From positions 35,959,183 through 36,023,182 of the forward strand of contig CM022671.1 in the NCBI GenBank assembly GCA_012295275.1: a stretch of 64,000 nucleotides of DNA, given 5' to 3'. The notes under the pieces were generated by a model. It was not told where the DNA came from and did no database searches. It worked only from the letters and a program-made list of their open reading frames with translations. Position numbers and translations under genes: made by a program. Every line of letters begins with the position of its first letter. Position 1 is the first letter of the stretch. The DNA comes from Chrysomallon squamiferum (taxonomy: Eukaryota > Mollusca > Gastropoda > Neomphalida > Peltospiridae). Shown here in pieces: positions 29,494 through 45,835 of the stretch.

Positions 29494-32400
29494 ACAATAA
29501 ATAAATAAATAAACAAATAAATAAATAAATATATAAAATGAAGAGAAGAATAAGATTAGAATTATTAATACATACAGAATATAAAATATAAAAAGTATAT
29601 TATGAAAGAGAATTTATTTCTGTACCTAAGCTGTAAGACATAATAATGAAAAAGCAATAGATAATGTTATCAACAGCAGTAGATTCTGTTTTTCTAGTTA
29701 CTTCTGTAAATTTCTGTTAATAAAATATTAATAAATACATTCTGTGTAAAAATATAGTAATCAGTATGTATGTCATAGATAATCATTATATATGATTATA
29801 TCAAATTTAGGATTATAAATTATGTGTTTAAGTAACCGTAACAATTTATATTAATTAACAATATTTCAATAATTAACAAATAACTATTTGACTGATCCAA
29901 TATAACAGTCATTATTACTGTTTTATTATCCATATTTATTTCTGTTTGTGTTAAATATGATTTAATTATGTTTTACAAACATTTAGGTGTTGTGTTGAAA
30001 TATAGTGTTTAGTTGATTAATGTATACAGAAACATATGATTAAATAATAGAAATAAAATGTTGGTTAGGATTATATTTGAAATGAATTTGCATTAAATTC
30101 TAAGCAGTAATTGTACTGAAATGTTATATAATTTGCAATGTTTCTCATTATTATTGAAATTTTAAATGAATATGTGTTACTTTTTAAGCAATATATAAAA
30201 ATTTAGAAAAGGAAGATTAGAAATGAAGAACGACGTGTAAATCTCTTTTTGAATTTTCTAAAGGTAAATTTGTATTTTCTAATACACTATCTATAGCTTC
30301 TGTTTTCTAAAACTCCTGTATTTCATTCTATCTACATTGTCTAGCCACAGTTCTCTAATCAGCAGCTGTAAGGGTTTGATTAAAAATTAAATATTTATAC
30401 TGACTGAAATCAGAGAAAACAATACTATGGATTTCTGCAGCTAATTATAAATTATAAATTGCTAGAGTCATGTAGCCTGGTAATTTCAAATTAACATTCA
30501 AAAAGTAACTTAATAAATAAAAACTTACATTTAAATAAAATTTTAGTAGGAAATGTTAAAGAAAAAAAAAAATAATAAAATAAAAAAAAAAATATAAAAA
30601 AATAAAAATTAAAAAATTAAAATTTAAAAATTTAAAAATAAAAAAAATTTAAATTTAAAAATTAAAAAAAAAATTAAAAGTTCAGAAATATCCAATTAAA
30701 TATATTTTTTATCATTTTATCTGGTGTTATACATTAATTTTTAAATATTTGTTTCTTTATTTATAAATTAAAAAAAAGTTTTTTATGATTGTTGACATTG
30801 ACAAAGATGCAGTAATTTATTTATCACTCATTTACTTATTCTGCTTCCAATTATGTAATTAAAATTTAAATACTAGCTTACCAGTTAGTTTCATTTTGCA
30901 TAGATAAGTATATTCAAATTGACATTAGCTATTTTTATTTACTTTAAAAAAATATAATGAAAAAAAAGAACTTCATACAGGCAATATGACTCAAACACAA
31001 ATTAAACAAATAAAAACAATTAAAAATCAGAATTAAAAGAACTTTATTTGTAAACTGAACATTATAATTATGTGGTTGTAATATATAATAAAAGTTTGTT
31101 CTTGCTGGTGTCTTTTAAAAAAAAAAAATAGAAATTTAAAAAAAATAAATACAGTAAGTTTTTAAATAAATAAATAAAAAATTTGACAATGAAAAAAAGA
31201 CATAGTAAGCAACCACATAATTATTTAACGTCAGAAATCAGTCAAAGCAGAACTTCAAGAGCTAGGCAGCTAGCAATGATGGATGTTTTTAACTTTGGTC
31301 CATCATTAATTAATGATCTGCACTCACCCGAATCTTCCTGCCTTCACTCATCATCTGTGTAGTTAATTCAGAACACAAGCAGTAAAAATACTTAGCATCA
31401 TAAGATGAAAACTATGTGTATGTAATGAAATATGTGATTTTAGGAACTTCATAAATAAAATAAAATTAAAAAAGAATTTCATGAATCTTATGTCACCAAT
31501 ATAACAAGTGAAAATAATTTTTGAAAAAGAAAAATGAAAGCAACTTAAAATTAAATGAAATTAAATATATGCTATTAAATGGAGCTAATGTAAATAATAT
31601 CTGAAAATAGACTGTAAGAATTACAAAAAATGATATATTAACTGTTTCTCAACATAAATATCAGATATTAAGATGCTGTTAACATATGTATCTATCTGTG
31701 GGTGTGTGTGTGTGTGTTCAAGTTGTCTGTTAAACGAATGTTAAAAGTAAATTATGCCTTGTATACAAACAATATCAATAGTAAGGACAAGTTAGAAATT
31801 TATAAATAAAATGAAAGAATAATCAACTAATGAATATTTAACAAAATGTGAAGGTTGATATATGAACTAGTTAAAATGATATATATGTGTATATATGTGT
31901 GTGTGTGTGCATGCATGTGTGTGTTGTGTGTACACACACATACACACACTATTATATACATAGTGAGAAATACTGAAGTATTTTCTAATGTGAAACAAGG
32001 AAGAGATCTATGTAACAAAGTGTGTTGATATGACTGGTATGTGATGAAATATAAATTTGCAGGTGATACTGTTCAGTTTAAATAAATACATTAAAACTGA
32101 AAAATAAATATATTTCATGCTATTGTTTCTTTAACTTTGAGTTACAGTGATATAAAATTTACCGCCATCTTTTCCTCTTTGGTTAGTTTCCTGCGCTGTG
32201 TTGTTCAATATTTAAACATTGTTAGTATTTTCAGAACAAACTGGTTTTACAAAAAAACCTGATAATATCTTTACAAAAATTAATTAAAAAGAATAAAAAA
32301 ATGAATTAAATTAAAAAATAAAATAAAATTCATATGACTTTTTTTTTGTATAAATTTGCTAAACAAATGACATATTTTTAACATTAAATGGTAGAAAGCA

Positions 32401-33799
32401 TAAAATCCATTTTAATAAGCTTTTGATTATACTGAATATGGGTATGATATTCAGCTTAGTCTGTAATTTGAAAAATGTATGTTTTTTTGCATTAAACACA
32501 ATATTTTATGGAAAATTAATCATTGTTTTGAAATGAGATAATCTGTGGCTAACATAAACATCAAAAGAAACTTACAGTTATGAAAGACTTGTTTGTTATT
32601 GTTTTTTGTTTTGTTTTATTTAAACAAAAATTATGTAATTAAATCAACATTTGTTTATTTATGGCTGTTCTGTGATGATATCAACCAAATTCATTATTTA
32701 AGAAATAAATCATTATGACATGTGTCATAATAAAACCACTTCTCTTTATTTACAAATAAAACAAACTCTTACGCTCAGGAGAACAACATTCTAAGTTCTG
32801 AAATTAGGATTCACTTATGAAAACAGATTTGCTGAACATAAATATAAAAAATATAAAAAATGTGTACGTTTTATATAAAAGTAATATCTGGTCAGCAAGA
32901 AAACAGAGGTGTGTATTTTTGAGAAAAAAACTCCTACCTCGCTGGGGAACTCTGGGGCTTGTGGTTTTTGTGGTAGCTGAGATATCTCTTCCTTTGTTTC
33001 ATCTATAGCCTTCAGTGCAGTCTCCTGTCTGCTCACAATAACAACAGTAATAATAATAATAATAGCAAGTAATTAAATAAATGAGGTGTGAAGCAGTGTT
33101 GCTTGTAAATATTAATTCATTGACGTTTTATGTATTAATCCAGCTTTAAAAAAAAAGTTTAAAATGTTTTGACTGTGATTAATGTGGTGCTATAATGGAT
33201 GACTCCAGAAAGAAATGTATTGAATTACCTCAGATATTTATGAATATTCAATATGGTGGAGGAAATTACATGTGGTGGTTGATAGCATTATGTATCCGTT
33301 GACATAAATTAATATCTTAACAAACATTCAACAAATGTTTGGAAGACAACCCACTGGAATTTTTGATTATTTTCCAATAAATACAGTTTCTGATCCTGCA
33401 TAAGATTTCATTTGATAATATAGTGAGATTGTTTAATGATATATGTTTTCATCATTTTTCTAAGGATATATTCTGTAAATGTCTGATGATATATGACATA
33501 TCTTCTACACTTTTAATGATGTATGATTCAGTCTGTAAATGTTTTGTGAAAAGAAAATGTATTATTTGTATGTCTTACAGAATCTTCATGAGAAGTTTTT
33601 GTTTGTGAGTGGACAGTCTGAATGTCATCATTTTACTCTTCAGGTAGGGGTCTTCTTTTGGGTGTTTAGGCTTTTTGATTGGAGGCAGACGGGGATATCC
33701 ATCTGGCAGCAAACCAGCCAGGCTGTCTTTGGCTGGTCGTTTGCTTTTTCTTTCTTCAACATTTATCTCCCCCTGTGTTTCCTCCATTGCAGACGCCAT
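1564..33799 (-). CDS. Axonemal dynein heavy chain, inner-arm type (DNAH3/7/12 group), 3' part outside the window
   Basis: The product is the motor subunit of a ciliary inner dynein arm; it hydrolyses ATP and slides doublet microtubules. The start is ATG at 33799-33797, two bases after an acceptor. Fifty coding exons join without a frame break: 8,734 nt, about 2,911 residues, where full-length relatives have about 4,000. Walker A motifs are GPAGTGKT (about residue 1195, AAA1), GDPFGAKS (1476, AAA2), GPTGTGKS (1829, AAA3) and GVGGSGRQS (2196, AAA4). Walker B motifs are CFDEFN (1245, AAA1) and VDDLN in AAA3. The coiled-coil stalk is at about 2455-2791. Exon coordinates are given in the segment entries. 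The short tail (AAA1 P-loop near residue 1195) and motifs such as [10 protein letters not shown] indicate a single-headed axonemal dynein. I cannot separate DNAH3, DNAH7 and DNAH12 by eye. The gene lies head to head with IQUB. Confidence 0.93.
1787..2070. repeat. Imperfect AAAT/AAATACTTA-type repeat in an intron
   Basis: Tetranucleotide-like A-rich repeat, with blocks such as aaataaatacttaaa recurring at about 25-30 bp. It begins within ten bases of the c50 acceptor and reads T-rich on the dynein coding strand. Confidence 0.8.
3808..5246 (-). CDS. Dynein exons c44-c47: end of AAA4, stalk helix CC1 and microtubule-binding tip
   Basis: The exons are 5246-5084, 4850-4593, 4260-4129 and 3897-3808. 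Exon c44 has [15 protein letters not shown], the family hallmark just before the stalk. Exon c45 is a near-continuous heptad-rich helix ([19 protein letters not shown], then TIEVEA and a Glu/Ala-rich stretch), the outgoing stalk helix CC1. Exon c46, with [18 protein letters not shown], and exon c47, with [14 protein letters not shown] and EYDRDNIP, form the microtubule-binding domain at the stalk tip. Exons c44-c47 all end in phase 0. Confidence 0.93.
3920..4065. repeat. TGTAT/TGTAC pentanucleotide repeat
   Basis: About 140 bp of degenerate pentamers (attgt, actgt) inside the intron between exons c46 and c47. Confidence 0.75.
5377..5425. repeat. (GA)n microsatellite
   Basis: Uninterrupted AG dinucleotides for about 49 bp, preceded by GACA-type repeats, inside an intron. 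Confidence 0.95.
5564..9608 (-). CDS. Dynein exons c37-c43: AAA4 module
   Basis: The exons are 9608-9534, 9259-9172, 7632-7454, 7156-6964, 6675-6514, 6086-5892 and 5697-5564. Exon c37 has [14 protein letters not shown]; c38-c39 join as [20 protein letters not shown]. Exon c40 carries the AAA4 P-loop GVGGSGRQS, with Arg in place of the Walker lysine, which is usual for this module in axonemal dyneins. Exon c41 has VFLITDTQI and [12 protein letters not shown], the Walker B/sensor region. Exon c42 has [20 protein letters not shown] and the conserved INCCTIDWF. Exon c43 has [11 protein letters not shown]. The frame is continuous across all junctions. Confidence 0.93.
6821..6901. repeat. (TTTA)n followed by (ATT)n
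   Basis: TTTA repeats at 6821-6860 and ATT repeats at about 6871-6901, in the intron between exons c40 and c41. Confidence 0.9.
7633..9171 (-). other. 1.5-kb dynein intron with several simple repeats
   Basis: Exon c38 ends at 9172 and c39 starts at 7632, joining in frame as GGK|CKEED, so nothing coding is missing. The intron holds a TA run near 8063-8084, a run of 33 A at 8542-8574, a degenerate TATC array at about 8830-8996 and an AC array at about 9086-9145. No other feature is seen. Confidence 0.8.
8830..9145. repeat. TATC tetranucleotide array and AC dinucleotide array
   Basis: Degenerate (TATC)n at about 8830-8996 and (CA)n at about 9086-9145, separated by about 90 bp of non-repetitive sequence. 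Confidence 0.9.
9609..9960. repeat. AAT/AAC trinucleotide-rich intron
   Basis: About 350 bp of interspersed AAT, AAC, ACT and ATG trinucleotides start immediately at the acceptor of exon c37. On the coding strand it is TTA/TTG-rich and so serves as its pyrimidine-rich tract. Confidence 0.85.
10028..12399 (-). CDS. Dynein exons c32-c36: AAA3 module
   Basis: The exons are 12399-12211, 12001-11856, 11478-11173, 10825-10633 and 10233-10028. Exon c34 carries Walker A GPTGTGKS and Walker [11 protein letters not shown], the signature of the third dynein AAA module, both intact. Exon c35 has [18 protein letters not shown] and NPFNDDTM, the conserved loop after the AAA3 Walker B. Exon c36 has [15 protein letters not shown]. 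The c33/c34 junction splits Arg (AG|A) and c34/c35 splits Trp (TG|G). The c34 donor is the terminal unit of a 26-bp minisatellite in the following intron. Confidence 0.94.
10966..11186. repeat. 26-bp minisatellite, about nine units, built on the end of exon c34 and its donor
   Basis: The CCATGG core (CTATGG in one unit) recurs at 10973, 10999, 11025, 11051, 11077, 11103, 11129, 11155 and 11179. Spacing is exactly 26 bp except for the last step (24). The unit at 11167-11186 contains the true donor ACTCAC (GTGAGT on the coding strand) and the last codons of the exon. The unit at 10987-10992 keeps the same GTGAGT. Most others read GTCAGT. Confidence 0.93.
11497..11543. repeat. (AAT)n microsatellite
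   Basis: Perfect AAT array about 19 bp upstream of the c34 acceptor (coding sense TTA), followed by degenerate trinucleotides to about 11655. Confidence 0.93.
12601..12770. repeat. TGTGTAT-rich degenerate repeat in an intron
   Basis: Low-complexity TG/TA sequence (tgtgtatgtg, tgtgcactg) between exons c31 and c32, without a clear fixed period. Confidence 0.6.
12826..13087. repeat. 91-bp tandem repeat, about three units, ending at the donor of exon c31
   Basis: The GGAGG landmark lies at 12900, 12991 and 13082, exactly 91 bp apart, and the intervening AT-rich sequence is highly similar. The 13082 copy is the true exon end with donor ACTTAC at 13074-13079. The 12900 copy keeps a GT (GTAAAT). 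The 12991 copy has lost it. Confidence 0.9.
13080..15375 (-). CDS. Dynein exons c27-c31: AAA2 module
   Basis: The exons are 15375-15146, 14700-14517, 14367-14143, 13672-13487 and 13205-13080. Exon c27 has [15 protein letters not shown], the conserved lead into AAA2. Exon c28 has the P-loop [11 protein letters not shown], where most relatives have GEPFGGKT, then [16 protein letters not shown]. Exon c29 has [19 protein letters not shown] (Walker B) and [13 protein letters not shown]. Exon c30 starts with [14 protein letters not shown]. Exon c31 has [18 protein letters not shown]2 of dyneins binds nucleotide but is thought to hydrolyse it little. Confidence 0.94.
13830..14000. repeat. ATT-rich trinucleotide array in an intron
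   Basis: Mixed ACT/ATT units, then nearly pure ATT at about 13890-13945, then degenerate. It lies just downstream (plus strand) of exon c30. It is A-rich on the coding strand, unlike most arrays in this gene. Confidence 0.85.
15794..17376 (-). CDS. Dynein exons c24-c26: AAA1, the main ATPase site
   Basis: The exons are 17376-17051, 16690-16598 and 16186-15794. Exon c24 carries [25 protein letters not shown], the P-loop [16 protein letters not shown] and the near-invariant NCSDGLDY. Exon c25 carries Walker [11 protein letters not shown]. Exon c26 carries [18 protein letters not shown], the sensor-I/Arg-finger region conserved in all dyneins, then [16 protein letters not shown]. All catalytic residues expected for an active primary ATPase site are present. 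The first codon of c24 is split G|GT with exon c23. Confidence 0.96.
16320..16545. repeat. TG-rich microsatellite in an intron
   Basis: Interrupted (TG)n with CATG and TATG variants over about 220 bp between exons c25 and c26. Confidence 0.9.
16938..16977. repeat. (AAAT)n microsatellite
   Basis: Ten or so perfect AAAT units between exons c24 and c25. Confidence 0.93.
17703..21319 (-). CDS. Dynein exons c17-c23: linker domain leading into AAA1
   Basis: The exons are 21319-21043, 20614-20429, 20074-19874, 19572-19378, 18847-18726, 18564-18282 and 17979-17703. Landmarks of the dynein linker (DHC_N2 family) are [93 protein letters not shown] and [13 protein letters not shown]. Between c22 and c23 only a GC donor (AG|GCAAGT, coding strand, exon ending at 18282) keeps the frame; the GT two bases on gives the wrong frame. 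Exon c17 carries a highly charged insertion (basic KKKKRR, then acidic EEEEEE) that is unusual for the family. Confidence 0.93.
18851..19150. repeat. Degenerate AT-rich tandem repeat next to exon c21
   Basis: Blocks like taatataacatattacata recur about seven times at roughly 40-50 bp spacing. The block begins right at the c21 acceptor, whose flank cctgtacataaacaat recurs as cctgtaaataaacaat near 19091. Confidence 0.75.
20606..20671. repeat. 32-bp direct duplication carrying the acceptor of exon c18
   Basis: Two copies (about 20606-20637 and 20638-20669) begin aatgtattcctagaaaat. Each contains the acceptor TTTTCTAG plus the first nine exon bases. The coding-strand upstream copy is therefore a second acceptor 32 nt away, which would shift the frame. 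Confidence 0.9.
21400..21560. repeat. GAT/AAT trinucleotide-rich intron segment
   Basis: Degenerate GATGATGAT and AATAATAAT repeats over about 160 bp between exons c16 and c17. Confidence 0.8.
21672..26133 (-). CDS. Dynein exons c10-c16: distal tail to start of linker
   Basis: The exons are 26133-25788, 24601-24510, 24029-23851, 23605-23470, 23133-23008, 22856-22650 and 21793-21672. The segment is mostly helical and poorly conserved in detail. Recognisable family features are [72 protein letters not shown] and, near the end, [22 protein letters not shown]. Exon c15 is a charged coiled coil ([20 protein letters not shown]). The tail docks the motor on the A-tubule and binds light chains and actin or centrin. 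The c12 donor GTGGAC is weak. Confidence 0.88.
22252..22667. repeat. 49-bp minisatellite, nine donor copies, built on the end of exon c15
   Basis: The donor ACTTAC (GTAAGT on the coding strand) occurs at 22252, 22301, 22350, 22399, 22448, 22497, 22546, 22595 and 22644, at exactly 49-bp steps. The last is the true exon c15 donor. Each unit repeats about 18 nt of the exon end as well. Unit variants just before CC (gtttat, gttgat, gcttat) cycle partly with a period of three, suggesting a 147-bp higher-order unit. Confidence 0.96.
23336..23360. repeat. (AAT)n microsatellite
   Basis: Short perfect AAT array in the intron between exons c13 and c14. Confidence 0.9.
24602..25787 (-). other. 1.2-kb dynein intron
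   Basis: Lies between exons c10 and c11, which join in frame (TTC G|TT GAT). AT-rich, with one perfect (TC)n array of 70 bp at 25381-25450 and a T run near 25720-25735. No exon or other feature is seen. Confidence 0.8.
25381..25450. repeat. (TC)n microsatellite, 70 bp
   Basis: Thirty-five uninterrupted TC dinucleotides. Confidence 0.97.
26168..26260 (+). mobile_element. Probable remnant of a tRNA-derived SINE (head only)
   Basis: An A-box-like stretch tagtaagtggttaagac (about 26174-26190) is followed, about 26 nt on, by a B-box-like ggtatcgaatccc (26216-26228), which is GGTTCGAATCCC with one inserted base. That order and spacing is typical of the tRNA head of SINEs. No clear body or poly(A) tail follows. 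It is intronic and antisense to dynein. It could instead be a decayed tRNA pseudogene. Confidence 0.45.
26768..33799 (-). CDS. Dynein exons c1-c9: N-terminal tail
   Basis: The exons are 33799-33579 (from the ATG), 33031-32938, 32195-32163, 31354-31328, 28757-28568, 28304-28229, 27897-27739, 27210-27127 and 26879-26768. The N-terminus begins [18 protein letters not shown] and contains a Pro-rich [15 protein letters not shown] segment, likely disordered. Exons c3 (33 nt) and c4 (27 nt) are microexons, both in phase 0, giving [26 protein letters not shown]. Exon c1 ends in phase 2 at ATTCT|GTAAGA. A nearer GTAAAA inside c1 gives the wrong frame. The c2 acceptor is a GAGCAG tandem site, so its first codon may vary. 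Exon assignment in this part rests on phase and splice signals, so it is less certain than the motor part. Confidence 0.82.
27217..27427. repeat. TAAG/TAAA tetranucleotide array
   Basis: About 210 bp of AAGT, AAAT and CAAA tetramers directly upstream (coding sense) of exon c8, starting 4 bp from its acceptor. Confidence 0.93.
28974..29152. repeat. GAT/AAT/AAC trinucleotide array
   Basis: Successive ATG, ATA, AAT and AAC trinucleotide blocks over about 180 bp. Confidence 0.9.
29451..29532. repeat. (AAAT)n microsatellite
   Basis: About 80 bp of AAAT with rare AAAC interruptions. Confidence 0.93.
31355..32937 (-). other. Two introns flanking microexon c3
   Basis: 31355-32162 and 32196-32937 are AT-rich introns on either side of the 33-nt exon 32163-32195. 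They contain TG/CA runs at about 31700 and 31885-31950. I see no further exon that fits both splice signals and phase. Confidence 0.65.
33032..33578 (-). other. Intron between dynein exons c1 and c2
   Basis: AT-rich, with an AAT/AAC stretch at 33040-33065 next to the c2 acceptor. At 33420-33540 several imperfect copies of a gatatatg-containing segment occur. Nothing coding is seen. Confidence 0.65.
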
Positions 33800-34388
33800 G
33801 TCTAAAAATAAACATTTACCATAATCAGCTACACTGTACTCAGTGTTACCTACATAGCCTTCATTATACATTTTTCTGTGGTAATCATTCAGTACAGAAT
33901 TATTAAATATAATTTTTAGTTGTAATTATTAAAATTTATAATTATGATATAAAATTATTTTATAATCTGAAACTATTAAAAACGATTTCCCAATTACAAC
34001 TTATTTTTCATCTTAAGAAAAAGACAAAATAAATTATTAATAAAAAAAAAGGTATTATCAATTGTATTACTATCAAACTGAGATTCAGTCCATTTGAATA
34101 ATTTATGTTTATCATAACATTATAAGAGTGAATAATTTCACAGCACTATCAACTCCATTTAAACTTAAAATGCTAATGGGTGTAACATTAATTATATTTC
34201 GAAAAGTAATAAATGAATCTAGAATTCAGAAAATTAAGACTAATGAAAATAAACAGAATAACAATTGGCTATTAATGTATATTTTATTTGATATCATTAT
34301 ATATTCTACTTGGGGAAAGTATTTATGTACATTTAAATATTATTATTATATTTAGACTGAAATGAGAAGGACGTAGTCCAATCTTACC
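33800..34388 (-). other. Dynein 5' UTR: last untranslated bases, intron and end of a non-coding first exon
   Basis: The start codon lies two bases inside an exon beginning at 33801 (acceptor TTTTTAG on the coding strand). A donor GTAAGA (plus TCTTAC at 34382-34387) ends a candidate non-coding exon at 34388 that would extend towards about 34,500. The intron between (33802-34387) is AT-rich. Transcript data would be needed to confirm the first exon. Confidence 0.5.
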
Positions 34389-34399
34389 AACCGAACAGC

Positions 34400-34745
34400 A
34401 ATGACACAGAACTCTCAGACGAAAGCAAAATCAGTATATCCTTAAAATATACTAACCTTTTGATTGTGAAACGTTCTATACACAAACAGATCACAATAGT
34501 GGACAAAGCTTTAAAACTAAAAGGTTTTTTTCTTACATCTTTAACTATTTGTTACAAAAATTAAATATATTGTGACCTCTGTTGTTATGGAAGCTTTAGC
34601 GACCAACTTCCATTATTTTCTTACGGAAACCGTCAACAGTCGGAACGTGGGTTTTGATTAGTTAGTTTCGTACCAACAACCAATTAAATAAATCGTTGTA
34701 GCTATGCGTTGGAAAGCTCCTTAGCAACGACAGAGTATGTTAAAA
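34400..34745. promoter_or_regulatory. Putative bidirectional promoter of the dynein and IQUB genes
   Basis: The two candidate first exons end at 34388 (minus) and 34800 (plus), so both transcription starts must lie within about 400 bp. The stretch 34560-34745 is less AT-rich than its surroundings, has several CpGs, and contains CCAAT at 34680-34684 and an X-box-like site at 34715-34728. No TATA box at a sensible place is evident. This is inferred from layout. Confidence 0.5.
34715..34728 (+). promoter_or_regulatory. Candidate RFX X-box (one half-site good, the other poor)
   Basis: Sequence agctccttagcaac. The right half AGCAAC matches the X-box half RGYAAC perfectly and the spacer is TT. The left half AGCTCC keeps only the final CC of GTNRCC. 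RFX factors drive many ciliary genes from such sites near the start. A weaker candidate on the minus strand overlaps 34581-34594. Confidence 0.3.
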
Positions 34746-34800
34746 TGGCTGCTGCTTAATGACGAGAAGGTTTGAGGATAGTTATTTGCTTTCCGAATAG
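34741..34800 (+). other. IQUB: IQUB non-coding first exon (3' part)
   Basis: A good donor, gaatag|GTAAGC, lies at 34801, and the first IQUB coding exon begins at an acceptor at 35391-35393, 7 nt before the start codon. A 5' untranslated exon is therefore needed, and this segment is the best candidate. Its 5' end is unknown. It contains a four-codon upstream ORF. Confidence 0.55.
34745..34759 (+). other. Upstream mini-ORF (Met-Ala-Ala-Ala-stop)
   Basis: ATG with A at -3 and G at +4, then three GCT codons and TAA. If the IQUB transcript starts upstream of it, this could lower translation of the main ORF. Whether it is transcribed is not known. Confidence 0.4.
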
Positions 34801-34974
34801 GTAAGCTAAGTTTAAATTTTAACTTTTATATTTAAATTGTATATCAAAGGTTCAATCTTTCTTAAAACTGATTTTTTTTTCTTTTTCCTTAAATAGCTGA
34901 AGGAATGATAATTATGTTTCTCAATGAAAATATAGATATCGTTAACAATAACATACGTATCTGTTTGAGTGCTG

Positions 34975-35080
34975 TGCGCGCGCATGTGTGTTTGCATATG
35001 TGCATCAGTATCTGTGTAATTATGTATATGTATATGTATGTGTGTTTGTGTGTGTGTGCATGCGTGTGTGTGAATATATA

Positions 35081-35112
<32 letters not shown>

Positions 35113-35113
35113 A
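34975..35113. repeat. TG/TA-rich microsatellite in IQUB intron 1
   Basis: Interrupted TG repeat followed by TATATA, in the first intron. Confidence 0.85.
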
Positions 35114-35400
35114 AATTGTTTAAAAGATACGATATAGCTCTATCAGAAGATGTAACCGAAAACCGATATAAATGATTTTTTTTTTTTTTATCTTACATTA
35201 ATTTTTATTTATATTTATCTTTTTATCTTTTAATTTTTTTAAATATATTATCAGTTATAATTTTCATTTAGTATTATTTTATTAATTTGTTTCACCAAAG
35301 GGGCATCTTCTCTTTTTTTCCTTTTTTTTTTCATATTAAACAAATAATAATGTTAATGCCACTTTTTAAGATTATTATTATTATTATTTCTAGTAACAAA

Positions 35401-43934
<8,534 letters not shown>

Positions 43935-44110
43935 AGGTCAGCAGGGCTGGACACAGTTTTGTGTGGGGACAGGTACATGAAGAAACACATTGTCAAATAT
44001 TGTTTACGAAAAGAAAGAGCAACGAAGGGTTGACGATATGTAGATTTATATATTTCATATTTTTATGTTTTATAATTTATAAAAATAAAAATGCATTTGT
44101 GACATGTGTC
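43935..44110 (+). terminator. IQUB: IQUB 3' UTR and polyadenylation signal
   Basis: AATAAA at 44084-44089, 150 nt after the stop, is followed by TG-rich sequence (tttgtgacatgtgtc), a normal cleavage region. A second AATAAA at 44531-44536 could end a longer form. Confidence 0.7.
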
Positions 44111-45582
44111 ATGGTTAACCTGTTGTATAATTCACCCTGAAAAAAACAAAAAGAAGAACTAAAACAGTAGAGTGGTAAATACAATCAGCAGCTGGAAAAA
44201 AAAAAAAAAAAAAAAAAATGAAAAATGATAAAAACAAGGGTGAAATCATGAAGACTATTATTTTTACACAGAGTTGTAGCTAAGTATATTCTTGTAAATT
44301 TCGTTGTATTGTTTTTGCTGAATTTTTACCAGTATTACTTCAGTTTTGAGGGTGACTGACCAGAGGTCAATGGTTTTGAATATCTGTGATATATTTTTGA
44401 TTTACAGTAATTTTTTTTTTTGGCTTGTTTTTAAGTTTATTTGTCTAAGAGATGATGTGTATGTGAATTTTGTAGAAAGTATTCTGTTGTGATTTCAAGT
44501 TAAATTGCATGTGTGAACACAGTCCACTATAATAAATGTGTACAGAAAAATATGATTAAATTATCTTAAGTGTCTTCTCTTTTGTTTGTTGTAAACTGAG
44601 AAATGTAAAAGTATTACTGATACTGTTATTTTATTATTAATCTTATTATCATTTAACTGGCATTACAATTAATTGTTATTAATCAAAACAGTTGAATAAA
44701 ACACTAGTTTGTATGTACGTATGTGTTTATGTATATGTAAGTATGTATCTATATTATCATAATTTTTATTTATATATTTGCTTGTTTGTTTATTTATTAT
44801 ATTTATTTATTTGTTTATTTATTTATTTATTATTTATTTTACTATTTATTTATTTCACTATTTATTTATTTCACATTATTAATGCAATTGTATTTTCTAT
44901 AAAAGACATAGGCATTAATTTTCAGTTGAATTTTATATTTTTATAAGTAGTATTATTACTGTTTAAGCCATACTAATTGTTCTACCCTGAAAGTCATTTA
45001 TTACTGAAATATCGTATTCAGACTAATCAGTGAATTTATTATTCAAATAAACATTGCATTCGCAAATAATTATCTCAAACGGGGTCTGTAAAATACCTAC
45101 AAAGACTGAGTATCCGGTTTGTTCATAAACTAATGCTAATACACTATTAGATTCAATCGATAAAACTAATTCTAATAAATAAATAAATATATAAATAAAT
45201 ATTTGATTTAATACTTTATATATGAAGTAGACAGACTTTTAAAGGCATCAATATGTGTACATAAAAAGTTATTTAACTTCACTGGACAAAGTAAATGAAT
45301 GAATGAATGATTAAAATAATATTTATTAACAATACTTTATTTATTGCTTGTGCTAATTTATTGACGGTGTGATAAAAGAAATCCACGGCTGTTACCAGTT
45401 TAAATATTCATCAGCATGTTTCTTTTCTAAGCACAACAGCAACTTCCTCGAACATATAATAATCCAGCTGAAGCACTTAAACGGAAAAAGTCAATAATCG
45501 TTAGAAAAACACTTCTACTTGAATTTTTTTATTTACAGCTCTGACCAGTGAGCCAGCGTCTAAATTACTTGGTTCTTTTTAA

Positions 45583-45587
<5 letters not shown>
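44111..45587. other. Intergenic, AT-rich
   Basis: A run of A (44197-44218), possible extended IQUB 3' UTR to about 44560, TTTA/TATT repeats at 44760-44880, and otherwise unique AT-rich sequence. No gene is seen. Confidence 0.7.
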
Positions 45588-45639
<52 letters not shown>

Positions 45640-45756
45640 TTGATATTATTATTATTATTATTACTATTATTATTATTGATATTATTATTATTATTATTTT
45701 ATTATTATTATTATTATTACTATTATTATTACTGTTATTTACTTTTTTGTTATTAT

Positions 45757-45829
<73 letters not shown>
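45588..45829. repeat. (ATT)n followed by (CT)n
   Basis: ATT trinucleotides at 45588-45760 abut 69 bp of perfect CT at 45761-45829. Confidence 0.96.

Positions 45830-45835
<6 letters not shown>

Larger units (their letters stand above)
28758..31327 (-). other. Largest dynein intron visible (2.6 kb)
   Basis: Separates microexon c4 from exon c5. It contains GAT/AAT arrays (28974-29152), a T run at 29380-29402, an AAAT array (29451-29532), and very A-rich DNA at 30540-30700 made almost wholly of A with isolated T. The rest is AT-rich without recognised features. Confidence 0.75.
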
